A stretch of DNA of 56,265 bases from Clostridia bacterium (lineage in GTDB: Bacteria; Bacillota; Clostridia; Oscillospirales; Acutalibacteraceae), in the NCBI GenBank assembly GCA_017935325.1, contig JAGBHV010000047.1, forward strand, positions 1 to 56,265, given 5' to 3'. The notes under the pieces are model-generated. The model did no database searches. It saw only the letters and a list, made by a program, of their open reading frames with translations, and was not told the DNA's origin. Shown one piece after another: positions 33,123 to 41,892 of the stretch. Each line of letters opens with the position of its first letter. The first letter of the stretch is position 1. Position numbers and translations under genes: made by a program.

Positions 33123-35342
33123 TCAATATTTGAAAAATACACCCAGCACAACAGAGAATATTGCTGAAATAAATTCCGGGAAAGTGTCTGCGTCTGCAAA
33201 TGTTGTTTCAAAGTAGAAAGAAGAATCCTTTTCTTCGGGAGCAAAGCGGAAATTGTCAATGTCAATATCTGCACTGCCGTTACTTGTGAAAACAAAATCC
33301 ATATCCAGCAGATACTTTATCATATTGTTGGGGCTTATGATTCCGCATTCATTTGCATAAAGGTAAAGGCTGTTAAGGTCAAGTGAAATTTCGTGCCATT
33401 CACCGTCGGCAGGGATAACAACCGAACTTTCGTGGCTTTCATTTACCTCGGGAGAATACCACATAAACGTTTCTCTGTAAAGCCTTAATGAATCGAAAAC
33501 AACCTCTGTTTCGCCATTATTACGTACTGAGAAAGTAAGCGTTCCGTAATCCGAAATATCTTTCAGAGCATTGCTGCATAATCTCATCTGACCATCGTGC
33601 AGATATGAAATTGTGGGACTTACAGAAAAATCACCGTCTCCTTTTACGTTGAGATAAGAGTTTGTATAAGAAAGAGTTGCGTTTTCTGTTGTCCATGAGT
33701 CATAATATCCGCTGTAGGGGTCAGATAAATTAAACCATGTTTTTTCAGTTTCACAGTCTGTCCAGGGAAGGTCAATCCATGTTTTTGTCATATAATTTTT
33801 GTCTGTTACAAAAGGACCTATAGGAAGAGCATAAAATCCTTTTTCTGTTGCGTAAAGGTTTGCACGCATATTTGAAGCGCAATAAGCATAGCTTGCAGAT
33901 TTCGGGTCTTTTACAAGGTCACTCCACACCTTAACTGTGTCTGCAGATACAATTTCTGCTTCTGCCTCAGTGTAGATTCCGTTTTCACCGCAAACTGCAA
34001 ATCCGCGGATTTTTTCACCGTATACTTTGATGCCGTCACCGATATTGTTAAAGGTAACATAAATTGCACCGTCTCTGATTTCGGTGCTTTTAATTGTAGA
34101 AACAGTATACGTGTTTCTGTCACCGTAAACAAGACCTTCTGCAGCAAAGAACATTCTGTGTCCTACCGATTCTTTTGAAGCGGGATGAATAACGCCTACC
34201 TCAGGGAAGTAAGTGAGGGGTATATCGTGAATAGAAATTACTGCACGTGAATCAGCATTTTTCTGCTGCATATCCGTGTAATAAAAGTTTCTTTCGGGGA
34301 GAATTGTGTCTGAACCGTAGTAGTAGGGTGCAAGCTGAGTGTAAATAATGGGGAATTGCTCACCGTTTTCGAAACCGAAAAGTTTACTGTAAGATGACTG
34401 CATCAGGTCAAATGCTCTGCCATACATTTCGTCTTTCCAGCTTATATCGGTTTCTCCCTGATACCATATCATACCTGTCGGTCTGAAGTTTTTAAGAGGG
34501 TGAATTTTCTGGTTGTAGTTTCCTGTAACGGAAGTATAAACATCCTGCTTGTCTTCTTTCCATTTTTCAGCAGTTACGTACTGACCTTTCTCTGCAAGAA
34601 AATCTGTAAGAACTTTATCACTTTCGCATGTTTCACGGCTGAGCCAGGATGCAATTGATGAACCGCCCAGAGAAGAATTGAGAATTCCTACGGGCATATT
34701 GAATTTTTTCATAAGTTGTTCTGCAAAGAAATATGCAACAGCACTCATGTTGTAAACATATTCGTCTTCGCCCGTAACCCATACAGCATCGGTTATATCG
34801 TCCTGAGCGTCACGGGGCAGGAGGGTAAGTGCGGTTTCGTCTTTGTATACAGGGTATCCCGGCACCATAAGAACGCGTAAATTCTTCGAAAGTTTAACTT
34901 TGTTTTCCCACATCTGAGTGCCTTTAAGAGACTGTGCAAGCGGATACATCATATTACTCTGACCTGAAGCCAGCCACAGTTCACCGAAAACAATATTTTT
35001 GAGAACTCTTATATCCTTGCCGTTTTCATAGAGAATGATAATATATTCATCGTATGAACCTTTTGGTGCCATAAAAGAAACTGTGAATTTTCCGTCAGCA
35101 CCTGTTGTGCTTTCGCCTGAAGCAATAAGCTTTTTGCCGAGATACAGCTCTGCTTTTATTTCGTTGCCGGGTTTGGCTGTGCCTGCAAGAATTGCTTCTT
35201 TACTGTGCTGAAACAGCATAGAATCGGCATAAACGGTGTAAAGCCCGGCAGTTGTTTCATCTGCTGCAAAGGCTGTTGATGAAACACCGACAACCATAAT
35301 AATTGCGAGCAAAAGTGAGATGATTTTTTTCATTATTTTCAC
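33123..35342 (-). CDS. Secreted sialate O-acetylesterase-like SGNH hydrolase
   Basis: 739 residues. Cleavable signal peptide (~1-27, ending STAFAA), a short Ig-like domain with GADGKFTVSFMAP, then an SGNH esterase domain starting at LWLASGQSNMMYPL (catalytic Ser in GQSNM) with WYQGETDIS (block III-type) and further conserved segments. The C-terminal third is beta-rich and probably carbohydrate-binding (YYDSWTTENATLSYTNSYLNV). The protein ends in a hydrophobic amphipathic tail, FPEFISAIFSVVLGVFFKY, similar to the tail of the neighbouring esterase. Likely removes O-acetyl groups from sialic acid or plant/mucin glycans outside the cell. Confidence 0.85.
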   Translation of the reverse strand: MKIMKKIISLLLAIIMVVGVSSTAFAADETTAGLYTVYADSMLFQHSKEAILAGTAKPGNEIKAELYLGKKLIASGESTTGADGKFTVSFMAPKGSYDEYIIILYENGKDIRVLKNIVFGELWLASGQSNMMYPLAQSLKGTQMWENKVKLSKNLRVLMVPGYPVYKDETALTLLPRDAQDDITDAVWVTGEDEYVYNMSAVAYFFAEQLMKKFNMPVGILNSSLGGSSIASWLSRETCESDKVLTDFLAEKGQYVTAEKWKEDKQDVYTSVTGNYNQKIHPLKNFRPTGMIWYQGETDISWKDEMYGRAFDLMQSSYSKLFGFENGEQFPIIYTQLAPYYYGSDTILPERNFYYTDMQQKNADSRAVISIHDIPLTYFPEVGVIHPASKESVGHRMFFAAEGLVYGDRNTYTVSTIKSTEIRDGAIYVTFNNIGDGIKVYGEKIRGFAVCGENGIYTEAEAEIVSADTVKVWSDLVKDPKSASYAYCASNMRANLYATEKGFYALPIGPFVTDKNYMTKTWIDLPWTDCETEKTWFNLSDPYSGYYDSWTTENATLSYTNSYLNVKGDGDFSVSPTISYLHDGQMRLCSNALKDISDYGTLTFSVRNNGETEVVFDSLRLYRETFMWYSPEVNESHESSVVIPADGEWHEISLDLNSLYLYANECGIISPNNMIKYLLDMDFVFTSNGSADIDIDNFRFAPEEKDSSFYFETTFADADTFPEFISAIFSVVLGVFFKY

Positions 35343-35348
35343 CGACCT

Positions 35349-36389
35349 TTATTTAAAAAGTGAAAGTACCATGTTAAAGAGAATTTTGAAAAATTCACAG
35401 ATTGTAAGGTGAGCTGCCATATTGTCTGTGCTTAAATCATCTGTGATGTTGCCTGTGCCTTCGATAACTTTTCCGTCATAGTCTGATGTGTGAGAAGAAA
35501 GCCATGAAATCATTCCGTCAGGATAAGTGAGAGTAACCTCTTCACCAAGAGCATTCTGCGTGGTCATATAATGGTATGGTCCGTTCTGAGTTGTGAACAA
35601 ATCGTAATTCACTGCAAACCAGGCATGATGGCTGCTCGGAGTTTTTGTGCCGTCAGCATAGCACACTTTTGTAAGAGTTGAAAATCTGCATTTCTCGGGA
35701 ATTGCAGTAATTTCTGAAAGCTTCTGCCATGTGGGGGTAACACCTACATAATAGCTTACAAGAGGGTCAAGGCTGCTTGATGTAATCCATACAGGCATAT
35801 CCTTGAGGTGCTCAATAGCTTCTTTGTCAGGTGACCATGCAGGACAAATGGGGAAAGCTGCCGCAAACATTTCAGGGTAGGCGATAGCCATTTTAAGCGT
35901 CATTTTGCCGCCCATTGAATAACCGCCTATGTAAATACGGCTTAAATCAATATTTTCTTTGTTCTGACTTATGAAATCATCAATGGCACTTCTTAAAGGC
36001 TCGATGGTTTTATTTGTCCAGCAAACACCTAATTCCTCTCTTGAACGGGCAACCATTATGAAAGCACCGCCTGCAGGAGAGAAACGTGACTGAAATTCGT
36101 CACTTGCCCAATAGCCTATCTGGCTTTTTTCAAGGGGTTTACCCTCGTATTCACCGTCACCTAAACCGTGAAGCCATACAACAAGAGGGTATTTTGCGGC
36201 ATCTGCTTCGTCTTTTACGGGAGAATAATAACGGTAGTCGATTGAAAAATCTCCTGCAACAGGGCCTTCGCCCTTCTCGAAACTGTTGTTGATTGCTTCA
36301 AGTCCGTCTTCAAGCGAAACTGCACTTGCACTTACGGGAATAACGAAAATACAAGCGAATACAAGAAGTAATGCGATAAATTTTTTCAT
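35349..36389 (-). CDS. Secreted alpha/beta-hydrolase esterase
   Basis: 346 residues with a signal peptide (~1-23, ending VSASA). Alpha/beta-hydrolase fold: PLVVWLHGLGDGEYEG (oxyanion region), IYIGGYSMGGKMTLKMA (nucleophile Ser in GYSMGG), a VWITSSSLDPLVSY Asp region and SSHHAWFAV with the catalytic His. Related to feruloyl/acetylxylan esterases and PHB-depolymerase-like enzymes; the substrate is not determined. Ends in ICEFFKILFNMVLSLFK, an amphipathic tail as in the next gene 6 bp downstream, so the pair appears to be co-expressed and co-localised. Confidence 0.82.
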   Translation of the reverse strand: MKKFIALLLVFACIFVIPVSASAVSLEDGLEAINNSFEKGEGPVAGDFSIDYRYYSPVKDEADAAKYPLVVWLHGLGDGEYEGKPLEKSQIGYWASDEFQSRFSPAGGAFIMVARSREELGVCWTNKTIEPLRSAIDDFISQNKENIDLSRIYIGGYSMGGKMTLKMAIAYPEMFAAAFPICPAWSPDKEAIEHLKDMPVWITSSSLDPLVSYYVGVTPTWQKLSEITAIPEKCRFSTLTKVCYADGTKTPSSHHAWFAVNYDLFTTQNGPYHYMTTQNALGEEVTLTYPDGMISWLSSHTSDYDGKVIEGTGNITDDLSTDNMAAHLTICEFFKILFNMVLSLFK

Positions 36390-36424
36390 TTAAAGTCACC
36401 TCGTTTAAAAATTTGTATTATAGA

Positions 36425-37753
36425 TTACAACGTAAAACTGTTGTTATATCTTTTTACCCATTTAAGAACGGCTTTTTTGTTGTACCTCTGCGGCATTGTT
36501 GAAGTTGCAGCAATAGCTTTTGCAAAATTGCCGATAAGGAAAGACGCTTTCCTGATGATTTTTCTGTTATGGATAAGTGCTACGGCTTTCTGCTTTAAAA
36601 CATCCATGGGAACATAACTGAAAATAGCCCACAAGCTGTTGGTGTCGGCGGTGATAGTCATATCATCTTCGTTAAGAACACCTGTTGAAAGGAGATAGTC
36701 GATATCATCGCCACTCATATGTGCCATCATCATTTTGATACATGCCATAGGAGCAAGACCGTTGCCGAGTTCTTTGTAGAAATTACGCTGATATGTCCAG
36801 AGCGTTTCTGCAGTATATGCCATATCAGTATCTTTCATAATAGCATCGGCAAGGATTTTTGATGCTTTGAGTGTATTTGCAATGCCTGAACCGATAATCG
36901 GAACTGTCATAAATGCACTGTCGCCGATTGCGGCATATCCGTCAGCAACGAGTATTCCCAGGGGCTGTCTTACAGGGATATTAACAAACTGTCCTCCGCG
37001 CAGCTTTTCTGTACCGAGAGACGGGTTATCTTTTCTCAGAACATTTATTGTCCTTTCAACTTCTTCCATATCCAATTTATGGAAACGTCCTATAAGCACA
37101 TCAGTCCATTCTTCTTCAGTTGCAACCCATGAAATGCCTTTTTTGTTTTCAGGTAAAAGGAGAACCTTGTATTTATTGACGTCATCAACTTCTGCAGTTT
37201 TGTTGAAGAAAGCTCTGTAAACATAAAACTGCTCATAAGGGCCTACTTCTCTCTGAATTCCGAGGCTTTCGGGAAGATTGCGTCTGACGGGGGAGTGAAT
37301 GCCGCAAGCATCAATAACAAGGTCGGCATATTCAATTCCGTTTTCGGTTTCTATACCTGTAACCCGGCTTCCTGCCATAACAGGACCAAGCACAGGGCAG
37401 TTATATACAAATTTTACACCTGCTTTTTCCGCGTAAGTAATAAGATGGTTATAAATATCTTTTCTTTCCATCTGAATTTCAAGCTGGTCTTCAGGTACAT
37501 GCTGTGTAACGGGAGTGCGCATAGACATGCCGTAGAAAGTCATATCGTGCTTGAATTTATAAAGACTTTCATCAGGAAGAGGAAGTCCGAGACAGGTGAA
37601 CCCTTTTTTGTCAAAAATATCGGTCCAGTCGTGCCCCATGTTTTCTCTTGCATTTTTTTCGAATACGGTAACATCGTATCCGCTTTTTGCAAGGAGCATT
37701 GCTGTGGCAATACCGCCGTGACCTCCGCCTGCAACAACGATTCTTTTGTTCAT
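36425..37753 (-). CDS. FAD-dependent oxidoreductase (geranylgeranyl-reductase-like)
   Basis: 442 residues from the ATG at 37753 (MNKRIVVAGGGHGGIATAM), behind AAAGGAC; the in-frame extension to 37792 has no binding site. The Rossmann motif VVAGGGHGGIATAMLLAKSGYDVTVFEKN is at the very N-terminus and YAAIGDSAFMTVPIIGSG is the second FAD motif near residue 275. This is the p-hydroxybenzoate-hydroxylase/geranylgeranyl-reductase superfamily; substrate unknown. C-terminal ~60 residues are basic. Divergent from thioredoxin across a palindrome-rich gap. Confidence 0.78.
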   Translation of the reverse strand: MNKRIVVAGGGHGGIATAMLLAKSGYDVTVFEKNARENMGHDWTDIFDKKGFTCLGLPLPDESLYKFKHDMTFYGMSMRTPVTQHVPEDQLEIQMERKDIYNHLITYAEKAGVKFVYNCPVLGPVMAGSRVTGIETENGIEYADLVIDACGIHSPVRRNLPESLGIQREVGPYEQFYVYRAFFNKTAEVDDVNKYKVLLLPENKKGISWVATEEEWTDVLIGRFHKLDMEEVERTINVLRKDNPSLGTEKLRGGQFVNIPVRQPLGILVADGYAAIGDSAFMTVPIIGSGIANTLKASKILADAIMKDTDMAYTAETLWTYQRNFYKELGNGLAPMACIKMMMAHMSGDDIDYLLSTGVLNEDDMTITADTNSLWAIFSYVPMDVLKQKAVALIHNRKIIRKASFLIGNFAKAIAATSTMPQRYNKKAVLKWVKRYNNSFTL

Positions 37754-37804
37754 AAAATCAGTCCTTTGAGATTGGTAAATTAATGGTATCATATAACGCT
37801 GCGT

Positions 37805-37835
37805 TTTTCAATATTGAAAATGTGACTTTGTCACA
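37805..37835. promoter_or_regulatory. Two adjacent perfect palindromes in the oxidoreductase/thioredoxin gap
   Basis: TTTTCAATATTGAAAA (37805-37820) abuts TGTGACTTTGTCACA (37821-37835, half-sites TGTGAC/GTCACA). The second has the TGTGA/TCACA half-sites typical of the Crp/Fnr superfamily (spacing 5 rather than 6), and a Crp/Fnr gene lies at 38194-38868. Confidence 0.6.
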
Positions 37836-37856
37836 GAAAAAAACGAAAAAACAGCA

Positions 37857-37862
37857 TATAAT
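37857..37862 (+). promoter_or_regulatory. -10 element of the thioredoxin promoter
   Basis: TATAAT with no good -35 (CAGAAA at 17 bp). The centre of the TGTGAC palindrome would fall about 41 bp upstream of the expected transcription start, the spacing of an activator-dependent (class II) Crp/Fnr promoter. Confidence 0.55.
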
Positions 37863-37896
37863 AAAATCACAAAGATAAAGAAAGGAAGTAATCACT

Positions 37897-38205
37897 ATGT
37901 CAGTAGTTAAAGTAAATAAAGATAATATAAACGAAGCTTTGAACAGCGAAAAGAAAGTTCTTCTTGATTTCTTCGCATCATGGTGCGGACCGTGCAGAAT
38001 GCTTTCGCCCGTGGTTGATAAAATAGCGGAAGAAAACCCCGATATATTTGTGGGCAAAGTAAACGTGGATGAAGAGCCTGAGCTTGCAATGCAATTCGGC
38101 GTTTCAAGCATCCCCGTACTTGTGGTAATGAAAGACGGCAAAGTTTTAAAACAGTCTCTGGGCGCAATTCCGAAACAGCAGGTTGAAGAATTGTTAGCCG
38201 ATTAA
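37897..38205 (+). CDS. trx: Thioredoxin
   Basis: 102 residues, normal length. Active site FFASWCGPCRML (~29-40), conserved cis-Pro in SSIPVLVV. Reduces protein disulfides using thioredoxin reductase, which is encoded 1.5 kb away in the same island together with a thioredoxin-dependent peroxiredoxin. RBS AAAGGAAG. The 3' end overlaps the convergent Crp/Fnr gene by 12 bp. Confidence 0.96.
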   Translation: MSVVKVNKDNINEALNSEKKVLLDFFASWCGPCRMLSPVVDKIAEENPDIFVGKVNVDEEPELAMQFGVSSIPVLVVMKDGKVLKQSLGAIPKQQVEELLAD

Positions 38206-38868
38206 AGCCCGCAGACGTTTTTTATCAAGTATTTTAACGCCCTTGCGTGAAACCTCAACAAGGTTTTCACTTGCAAAATATTTAAGCATTCTTGATACAA
38301 CCTCACGGGCAGAACCCATATATCTTGCAATCTGCTCGTGGGTAAGCTCAACAGTATCAGATTTTGTTCTTGCAGATTCGTCAAGCAGAAAAATTGCAAG
38401 GCGTTTGTCCATGCTCATGAAAAGAATCTGCTGCATAATCCACATAGCATCTGAAAAACGGCTGAGAGCTGTTTCAAGAGTATAGATTTTTATATTTGTG
38501 TTTTCTTCTGCAAGCGAAGCGAAAGCAGGGCCGCTGATAAGATAACATTCGCTCGTTTCTTCCGCATCAATAAATACGTCAAACGTAATAGTGTGAAGCA
38601 CGCACGAAGCAGAAAGAACACACAAATCACCCTCATACATTCTGAAAAGAGTGATGTCTTTTCCGTCATCAGACATCATGTAAAGACGCAGACATCCGCT
38701 TTTTACAAGAAAAACACCTGAACATTCGCTTGAATCGTGTATAGTTGTTCCCTTTGTATAAGTTCGGGCTGCGGAGTTGGAACAGATATATTCCTTGTCA
38801 TCTTCTGACAACTCATTCCAGAAAGGAAAAATATCTGCATAAATTTCTTCGCATACTTTTTTCTCCAT
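38194..38868 (-). CDS. Crp/Fnr-family transcriptional regulator
   Basis: 224 residues from the ATG at 38868 (MEKKVCEEIY), behind AGGAG. Cyclic-nucleotide-binding-like beta-barrel (SGVFLVKSGCLRLYMMSDDGKDITLFRMYEGDLCVLSASCVL) followed by a winged helix with LTHEQIARYMGSAREVVSRMLKYF as the recognition region. It lacks the N-terminal Cys cluster of Fnr; several Cys sit in the sensor barrel instead (LCVLSASC), so a thiol-redox signal is possible but unproven. It lies next to trx, an MBL-fold gene and trxB, so control of thiol redox genes is the natural hypothesis. Confidence 0.9.
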   Translation of the reverse strand: MEKKVCEEIYADIFPFWNELSEDDKEYICSNSAARTYTKGTTIHDSSECSGVFLVKSGCLRLYMMSDDGKDITLFRMYEGDLCVLSASCVLHTITFDVFIDAEETSECYLISGPAFASLAEENTNIKIYTLETALSRFSDAMWIMQQILFMSMDKRLAIFLLDESARTKSDTVELTHEQIARYMGSAREVVSRMLKYFASENLVEVSRKGVKILDKKRLRALIG

Positions 38869-38879
38869 AACTTTTTCTC

Positions 38880-39650
38880 CTAAATTGTTCTGCCGCAAGG
38901 CAGATAATGTAAACGGTCCATATATTTTTTCATGAATTCATATTGCTCCGTACCGGTGCAATGGCAGGTATAAAAAACAGTATTGAATCGGTTCAGATAT
39001 TCAGCGTATTGCATAAGTGTGTTGTCAGCAGGCAGTTTTGAAAAATGGAATCCGCCGACTAACACATCGGGGCAGAACCAATCGGCAATATCAAGTATAC
39101 CTTTATGTGAACAACCGCTGATAATAACATTTTTTTCGTCTTCTTTAATCAGCAGATATTGTTCGTGAAGAAATTTATCAGGAATGTATGCTCCGTTTCT
39201 GAACTCCGTCAGTCCGAAACTGCCGAGATTATGATTTCTTTTACGTTCGTTACATGAAAAAAGAAATAAATCATCATCAATCCTGAATTCGTCATCTGTA
39301 AAAATCAATCTTTCGTTATCCTTTAATGAAACGTCAAGACCAATGTATTTTTCGGTGCCGTTATAATATTTCCCGAAAGCGTGACGGCTTAAATATACGG
39401 GAGCTTTACTGTTGATTTCAAGGAATTTTTTCAGTCCTCCGCCGTGGTCATAATGTCCGTGGGAAAGAATTGCAATATCGATTTCGCTCAGCTCAATCCC
39501 GAGAGCTTTTGCGTTTTCGTAAAACAGCTCGCTCTGCCCCATGTCGAAAAGGATTTTATGTTTTTCGGTTTCAATATACAGAGAAAGACCGTGCTCGGCT
39601 CTGACTCTTTTGTCTGATGTTGTGTTTTCAACTAAAGATGTAATTTTCAT
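38880..39650 (-). CDS. Metallo-beta-lactamase-fold hydrolase
   Basis: 256 residues. ILSHGHYDHGGG is the HxHxDH metal motif; VIISGCSHKGILDI and FYTCHCTGTEQ supply later His ligands. The arrangement resembles MBL proteins of the 7,8-dihydropterin-6-methyl-4-aminobenzene synthase-like group (long, with late SGCSH and CHCTG motifs). Substrate unknown. 11 bp upstream of the Crp/Fnr gene in one transcript. Confidence 0.85.
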   Translation of the reverse strand: MKITSLVENTTSDKRVRAEHGLSLYIETEKHKILFDMGQSELFYENAKALGIELSEIDIAILSHGHYDHGGGLKKFLEINSKAPVYLSRHAFGKYYNGTEKYIGLDVSLKDNERLIFTDDEFRIDDDLFLFSCNERKRNHNLGSFGLTEFRNGAYIPDKFLHEQYLLIKEDEKNVIISGCSHKGILDIADWFCPDVLVGGFHFSKLPADNTLMQYAEYLNRFNTVFYTCHCTGTEQYEFMKKYMDRLHYLPCGRTI

Positions 39651-39705
39651 GCTTTCACAAACCTCTTAAATGTGTTATACTTATTTTACTCCAGGGAGGG
39701 ATTTT

Positions 39706-40614
39706 ATGCAACATATTTTTGATATGATTATCATCGGAGGCGGTCCGGCAGGATATTCGGCTGCGTTGTACGCGTCGCGTGCCGGCATGGACTGTGTGGT
39801 ACTTGAAAAAATGTCACCGGGCGGACAGATGGCGCTGACCGATGTTATAGATAATTATCCCGGCTTCGAAGCGGGAGTTGACGGCTTTGACCTGGGCATG
39901 AAAATGCAGACTCAGGCAGAGCGTTTCGGTGCAAAAACAGAGTATGCTGAAGTGACGGACGTTGATTTTACGGAAAAAATCAAGAAAGTCAGAACAACGG
40001 CAGGGGAGTATTTATCAAAAACCGTAGTTATTGCAACGGGTGCAAATGCCCGCGAGCTGGGGCTTGAAAACGAAAAAGAATTTGTCGGCAGGGGCGTTCA
40101 TTACTGCGCTCACTGTGACGGCAGATTTTATAAAGATAAAATTGTAGCAGTAGTCGGCGGAGGAAATTCTGCCGTGCAGGATGCTCTGTATTTATCGCGA
40201 TTGGCGAAGAAAGTTTATCTTATTCATCGCAGAGATACTTTCAGGGCAACAAAAATTTATTTATCACAGCTTGAAAAAACAAAGAATGTTGAAATCCTTT
40301 TTAACAGTACCGTTGCAGAGATCCTCACGGATGAGAGGGTGTCGGGCGTTAAAATAAAGGATGTAAATACAGAAAAAACTGAAAACATCGTCTGTGACGG
40401 CGTTTTTGTCAGTATCGGCAGAAAACCCGTAACAGAGTTTCTGAAAGGCTCGGTAAAGCTTGATAACGGTGGCTACGTTTTAGCTGACGAGACAACAAAA
40501 ACTGATGTTGCGGGAGTTTTTGCAGCAGGCGATGTGCGCACGAAAGCATTACGGCAGGTAGTAACTGCCGTTGCAGACGGCGCAACAGCAGTACATTTTG
40601 CGGAGGAGTTTTGA
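39706..40614 (+). CDS. trxB: Thioredoxin reductase
   Basis: 302 residues from the ATG at 39706, behind GGGAGGG; an upstream in-frame start at 39670 has no binding site. FAD motif MIIIGGGPAGYSAALYASRAG, redox-active CAHCD (~133-137), NAD(P)H motif VAVVGGGNSAVQDALYLSRLA, C-terminal GVFAAGDVRTKALRQVVTA. Standard low-molecular-weight type. Followed 3 bp later by a peroxiredoxin. Confidence 0.95.
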   Translation: MQHIFDMIIIGGGPAGYSAALYASRAGMDCVVLEKMSPGGQMALTDVIDNYPGFEAGVDGFDLGMKMQTQAERFGAKTEYAEVTDVDFTEKIKKVRTTAGEYLSKTVVIATGANARELGLENEKEFVGRGVHYCAHCDGRFYKDKIVAVVGGGNSAVQDALYLSRLAKKVYLIHRRDTFRATKIYLSQLEKTKNVEILFNSTVAEILTDERVSGVKIKDVNTEKTENIVCDGVFVSIGRKPVTEFLKGSVKLDNGGYVLADETTKTDVAGVFAAGDVRTKALRQVVTAVADGATAVHFAEEF

Positions 40615-40617
40615 GTT

Positions 40618-41070
40618 ATGTTGGAAACAGGCATGAAAGCACCGCAGTTTACTCTGCGTGATAAAAATAATAAGGAAGTATCACTTTCTGATTTTCTCGG
40701 TAAAAAGGTGGTTTTATATTTCTATCCCCGTGACAATACGCCGGGTTGCACGCGTCAGGCGTGTGCGTTTGCAGGGCTTTATAAAGAGTTTCAGGCAAAA
40801 GGCGTTGAAGTTATCGGTATCAGCAAGGACAGCGTTTCGTCACATGCAAAATTTGCTGAAAAACACAACCTCAGTTTTGTTTTGCTTTCTGACCCTGAGC
40901 TTCAGGCGATAGAGCCTTACGGAGTGTGGCAGGAAAAGAAATTATACGGTAAAGTCAGCATGGGTGTTGTGAGAACTACTTTCATTATTGATGAAGAAGG
41001 AAAGATTGAAAAAATTATGCCTAAAGTAAAGCCTGATACAAATGCAGCAGAAATCCTCGCAGAGCTTTAA
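40618..41070 (+). CDS. bcp: Peroxiredoxin, PrxQ/Bcp type
   Basis: 150 residues. FYPRDNTPGCTRQACAF contains the peroxidatic Cys (PGCT) and, five residues later, a second Cys for the Bcp-type intramolecular disulfide. Reduces hydroperoxides with thioredoxin as donor; overlapping function with the adjacent trxB. Ends at a strong terminator. Confidence 0.94.
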   Translation: MLETGMKAPQFTLRDKNNKEVSLSDFLGKKVVLYFYPRDNTPGCTRQACAFAGLYKEFQAKGVEVIGISKDSVSSHAKFAEKHNLSFVLLSDPELQAIEPYGVWQEKKLYGKVSMGVVRTTFIIDEEGKIEKIMPKVKPDTNAAEILAEL

Positions 41071-41106
41071 AAATATCCCCTGGAAAAATTTTTTCAGGGG
41101 ATATTT
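41071..41106. terminator. Terminator after bcp
   Basis: 12-bp arms AAATATCCCCTG and CAGGGGATATTT with an A/T-rich extension inside the loop that can also pair; it can serve the convergent DUF1349 gene too. Confidence 0.8.
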
Positions 41107-41117
41107 CATGTTTGTTA

Positions 41118-41717
41118 TTACTCTGTTTCTCCTTCGTGAGCAAGCCATTTGCATTCAGTGATTTCCATGTTTGTAAAAACAGCTTTGAAAGATGAATTTT
41201 CAGGACTGCAGGCATAAATTCCGAACTGAATTGTATTGCCGCCGTTGAACATGTGGCAGACTCTCATCTGCTTGTATTTTACTCCGTCTTCAGAACATTC
41301 AATGCAGTAGTCGTCTTCTCTGCGGCTGAATCTGTACCACATAGACTTTATGTCAGCAGCAATTTCGGTAGTTGCCCAGTCAGAATATCCGTTGTTAGTC
41401 ACAACACTTCCGAGATGCTGGAAATTTTCGTTTTCAAATTCTATTGAGCCTTTAATCCAGTTTTCGCTGTCAAGGTACATCACAATACCGCACTGGTCAA
41501 ATCTGTGTTTTGTATCAAATTCTGTTTTTACAACAAAAGAAAAATATTTTTCATCAGTTGTCATCTGCAACACGGGTGCATTGTCGTTTCTGAAATGATA
41601 GTATGTTCTCTGCCACAAATCAGTATGGGCAGCAGTTGTGATTTCGATTTTTTCGTCAGATATAATGAAATCTGCAGGCTCTCTTGTCCATTTCAGTTCT
41701 TTTGAATCAAATTTCAT
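41118..41717 (-). CDS. DUF1349 family protein
   Basis: 199 residues from the ATG at 41717 (MKFDSKELKW); the earlier ATGs at 41738 and 41726 lie on top of the AAAGGAG binding site. Pattern typical of DUF1349/concanavalin-like sheet proteins: TDLWQRTYYHFRND, FSFVVKTEFDTKHRFDQCGIVMYLDSENWIKGSIEFE, LGSVVTNNGYSDWATTE. Cytosolic. Probably a beta-sandwich carbohydrate-related protein of unknown role. Own promoter, convergent with bcp. Confidence 0.82.
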   Translation of the reverse strand: MKFDSKELKWTREPADFIISDEKIEITTAAHTDLWQRTYYHFRNDNAPVLQMTTDEKYFSFVVKTEFDTKHRFDQCGIVMYLDSENWIKGSIEFENENFQHLGSVVTNNGYSDWATTEIAADIKSMWYRFSRREDDYCIECSEDGVKYKQMRVCHMFNGGNTIQFGIYACSPENSSFKAVFTNMEITECKWLAHEGETE

Positions 41718-41738
41718 TTTCTTCATCTCCTTTACCAC

Positions 41739-41767
41739 ACTATAACATAAAATAATTTTGTTTTCAA
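41739..41767 (-). promoter_or_regulatory. Promoter of the DUF1349 gene
   Basis: Minus strand TTGAAA, 17-bp spacer, TATAGT; about 20 bp upstream of the start codon. Confidence 0.6.
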
Positions 41768-41807
41768 CATAATGAAACTATTCTTTTAAACGATGAATTC
41801 CTCAACT

Positions 41808-41890
41808 TCTTAACTATTCACTGTTACTTATTACCTGATGGGCAAGTTTCGAAAGAGAAGAGTGAAAAGTGAAGAGTTAATAGTGAAAAA
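41808..41890. repeat. Imperfect inverted repeat of CTTCWTWACTATTCACT type
   Basis: The left side reads CTTCTTAACTATTCACT and the right side GAAGAGTTAATAGTGAAAAAG, imperfect inverses around a ~35-bp centre. Degenerate GTGAAGA-like repeats also occur near 55365. Looks like a decayed small non-coding repeat element. Confidence 0.4.
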
Positions 41891-41892
41891 GT

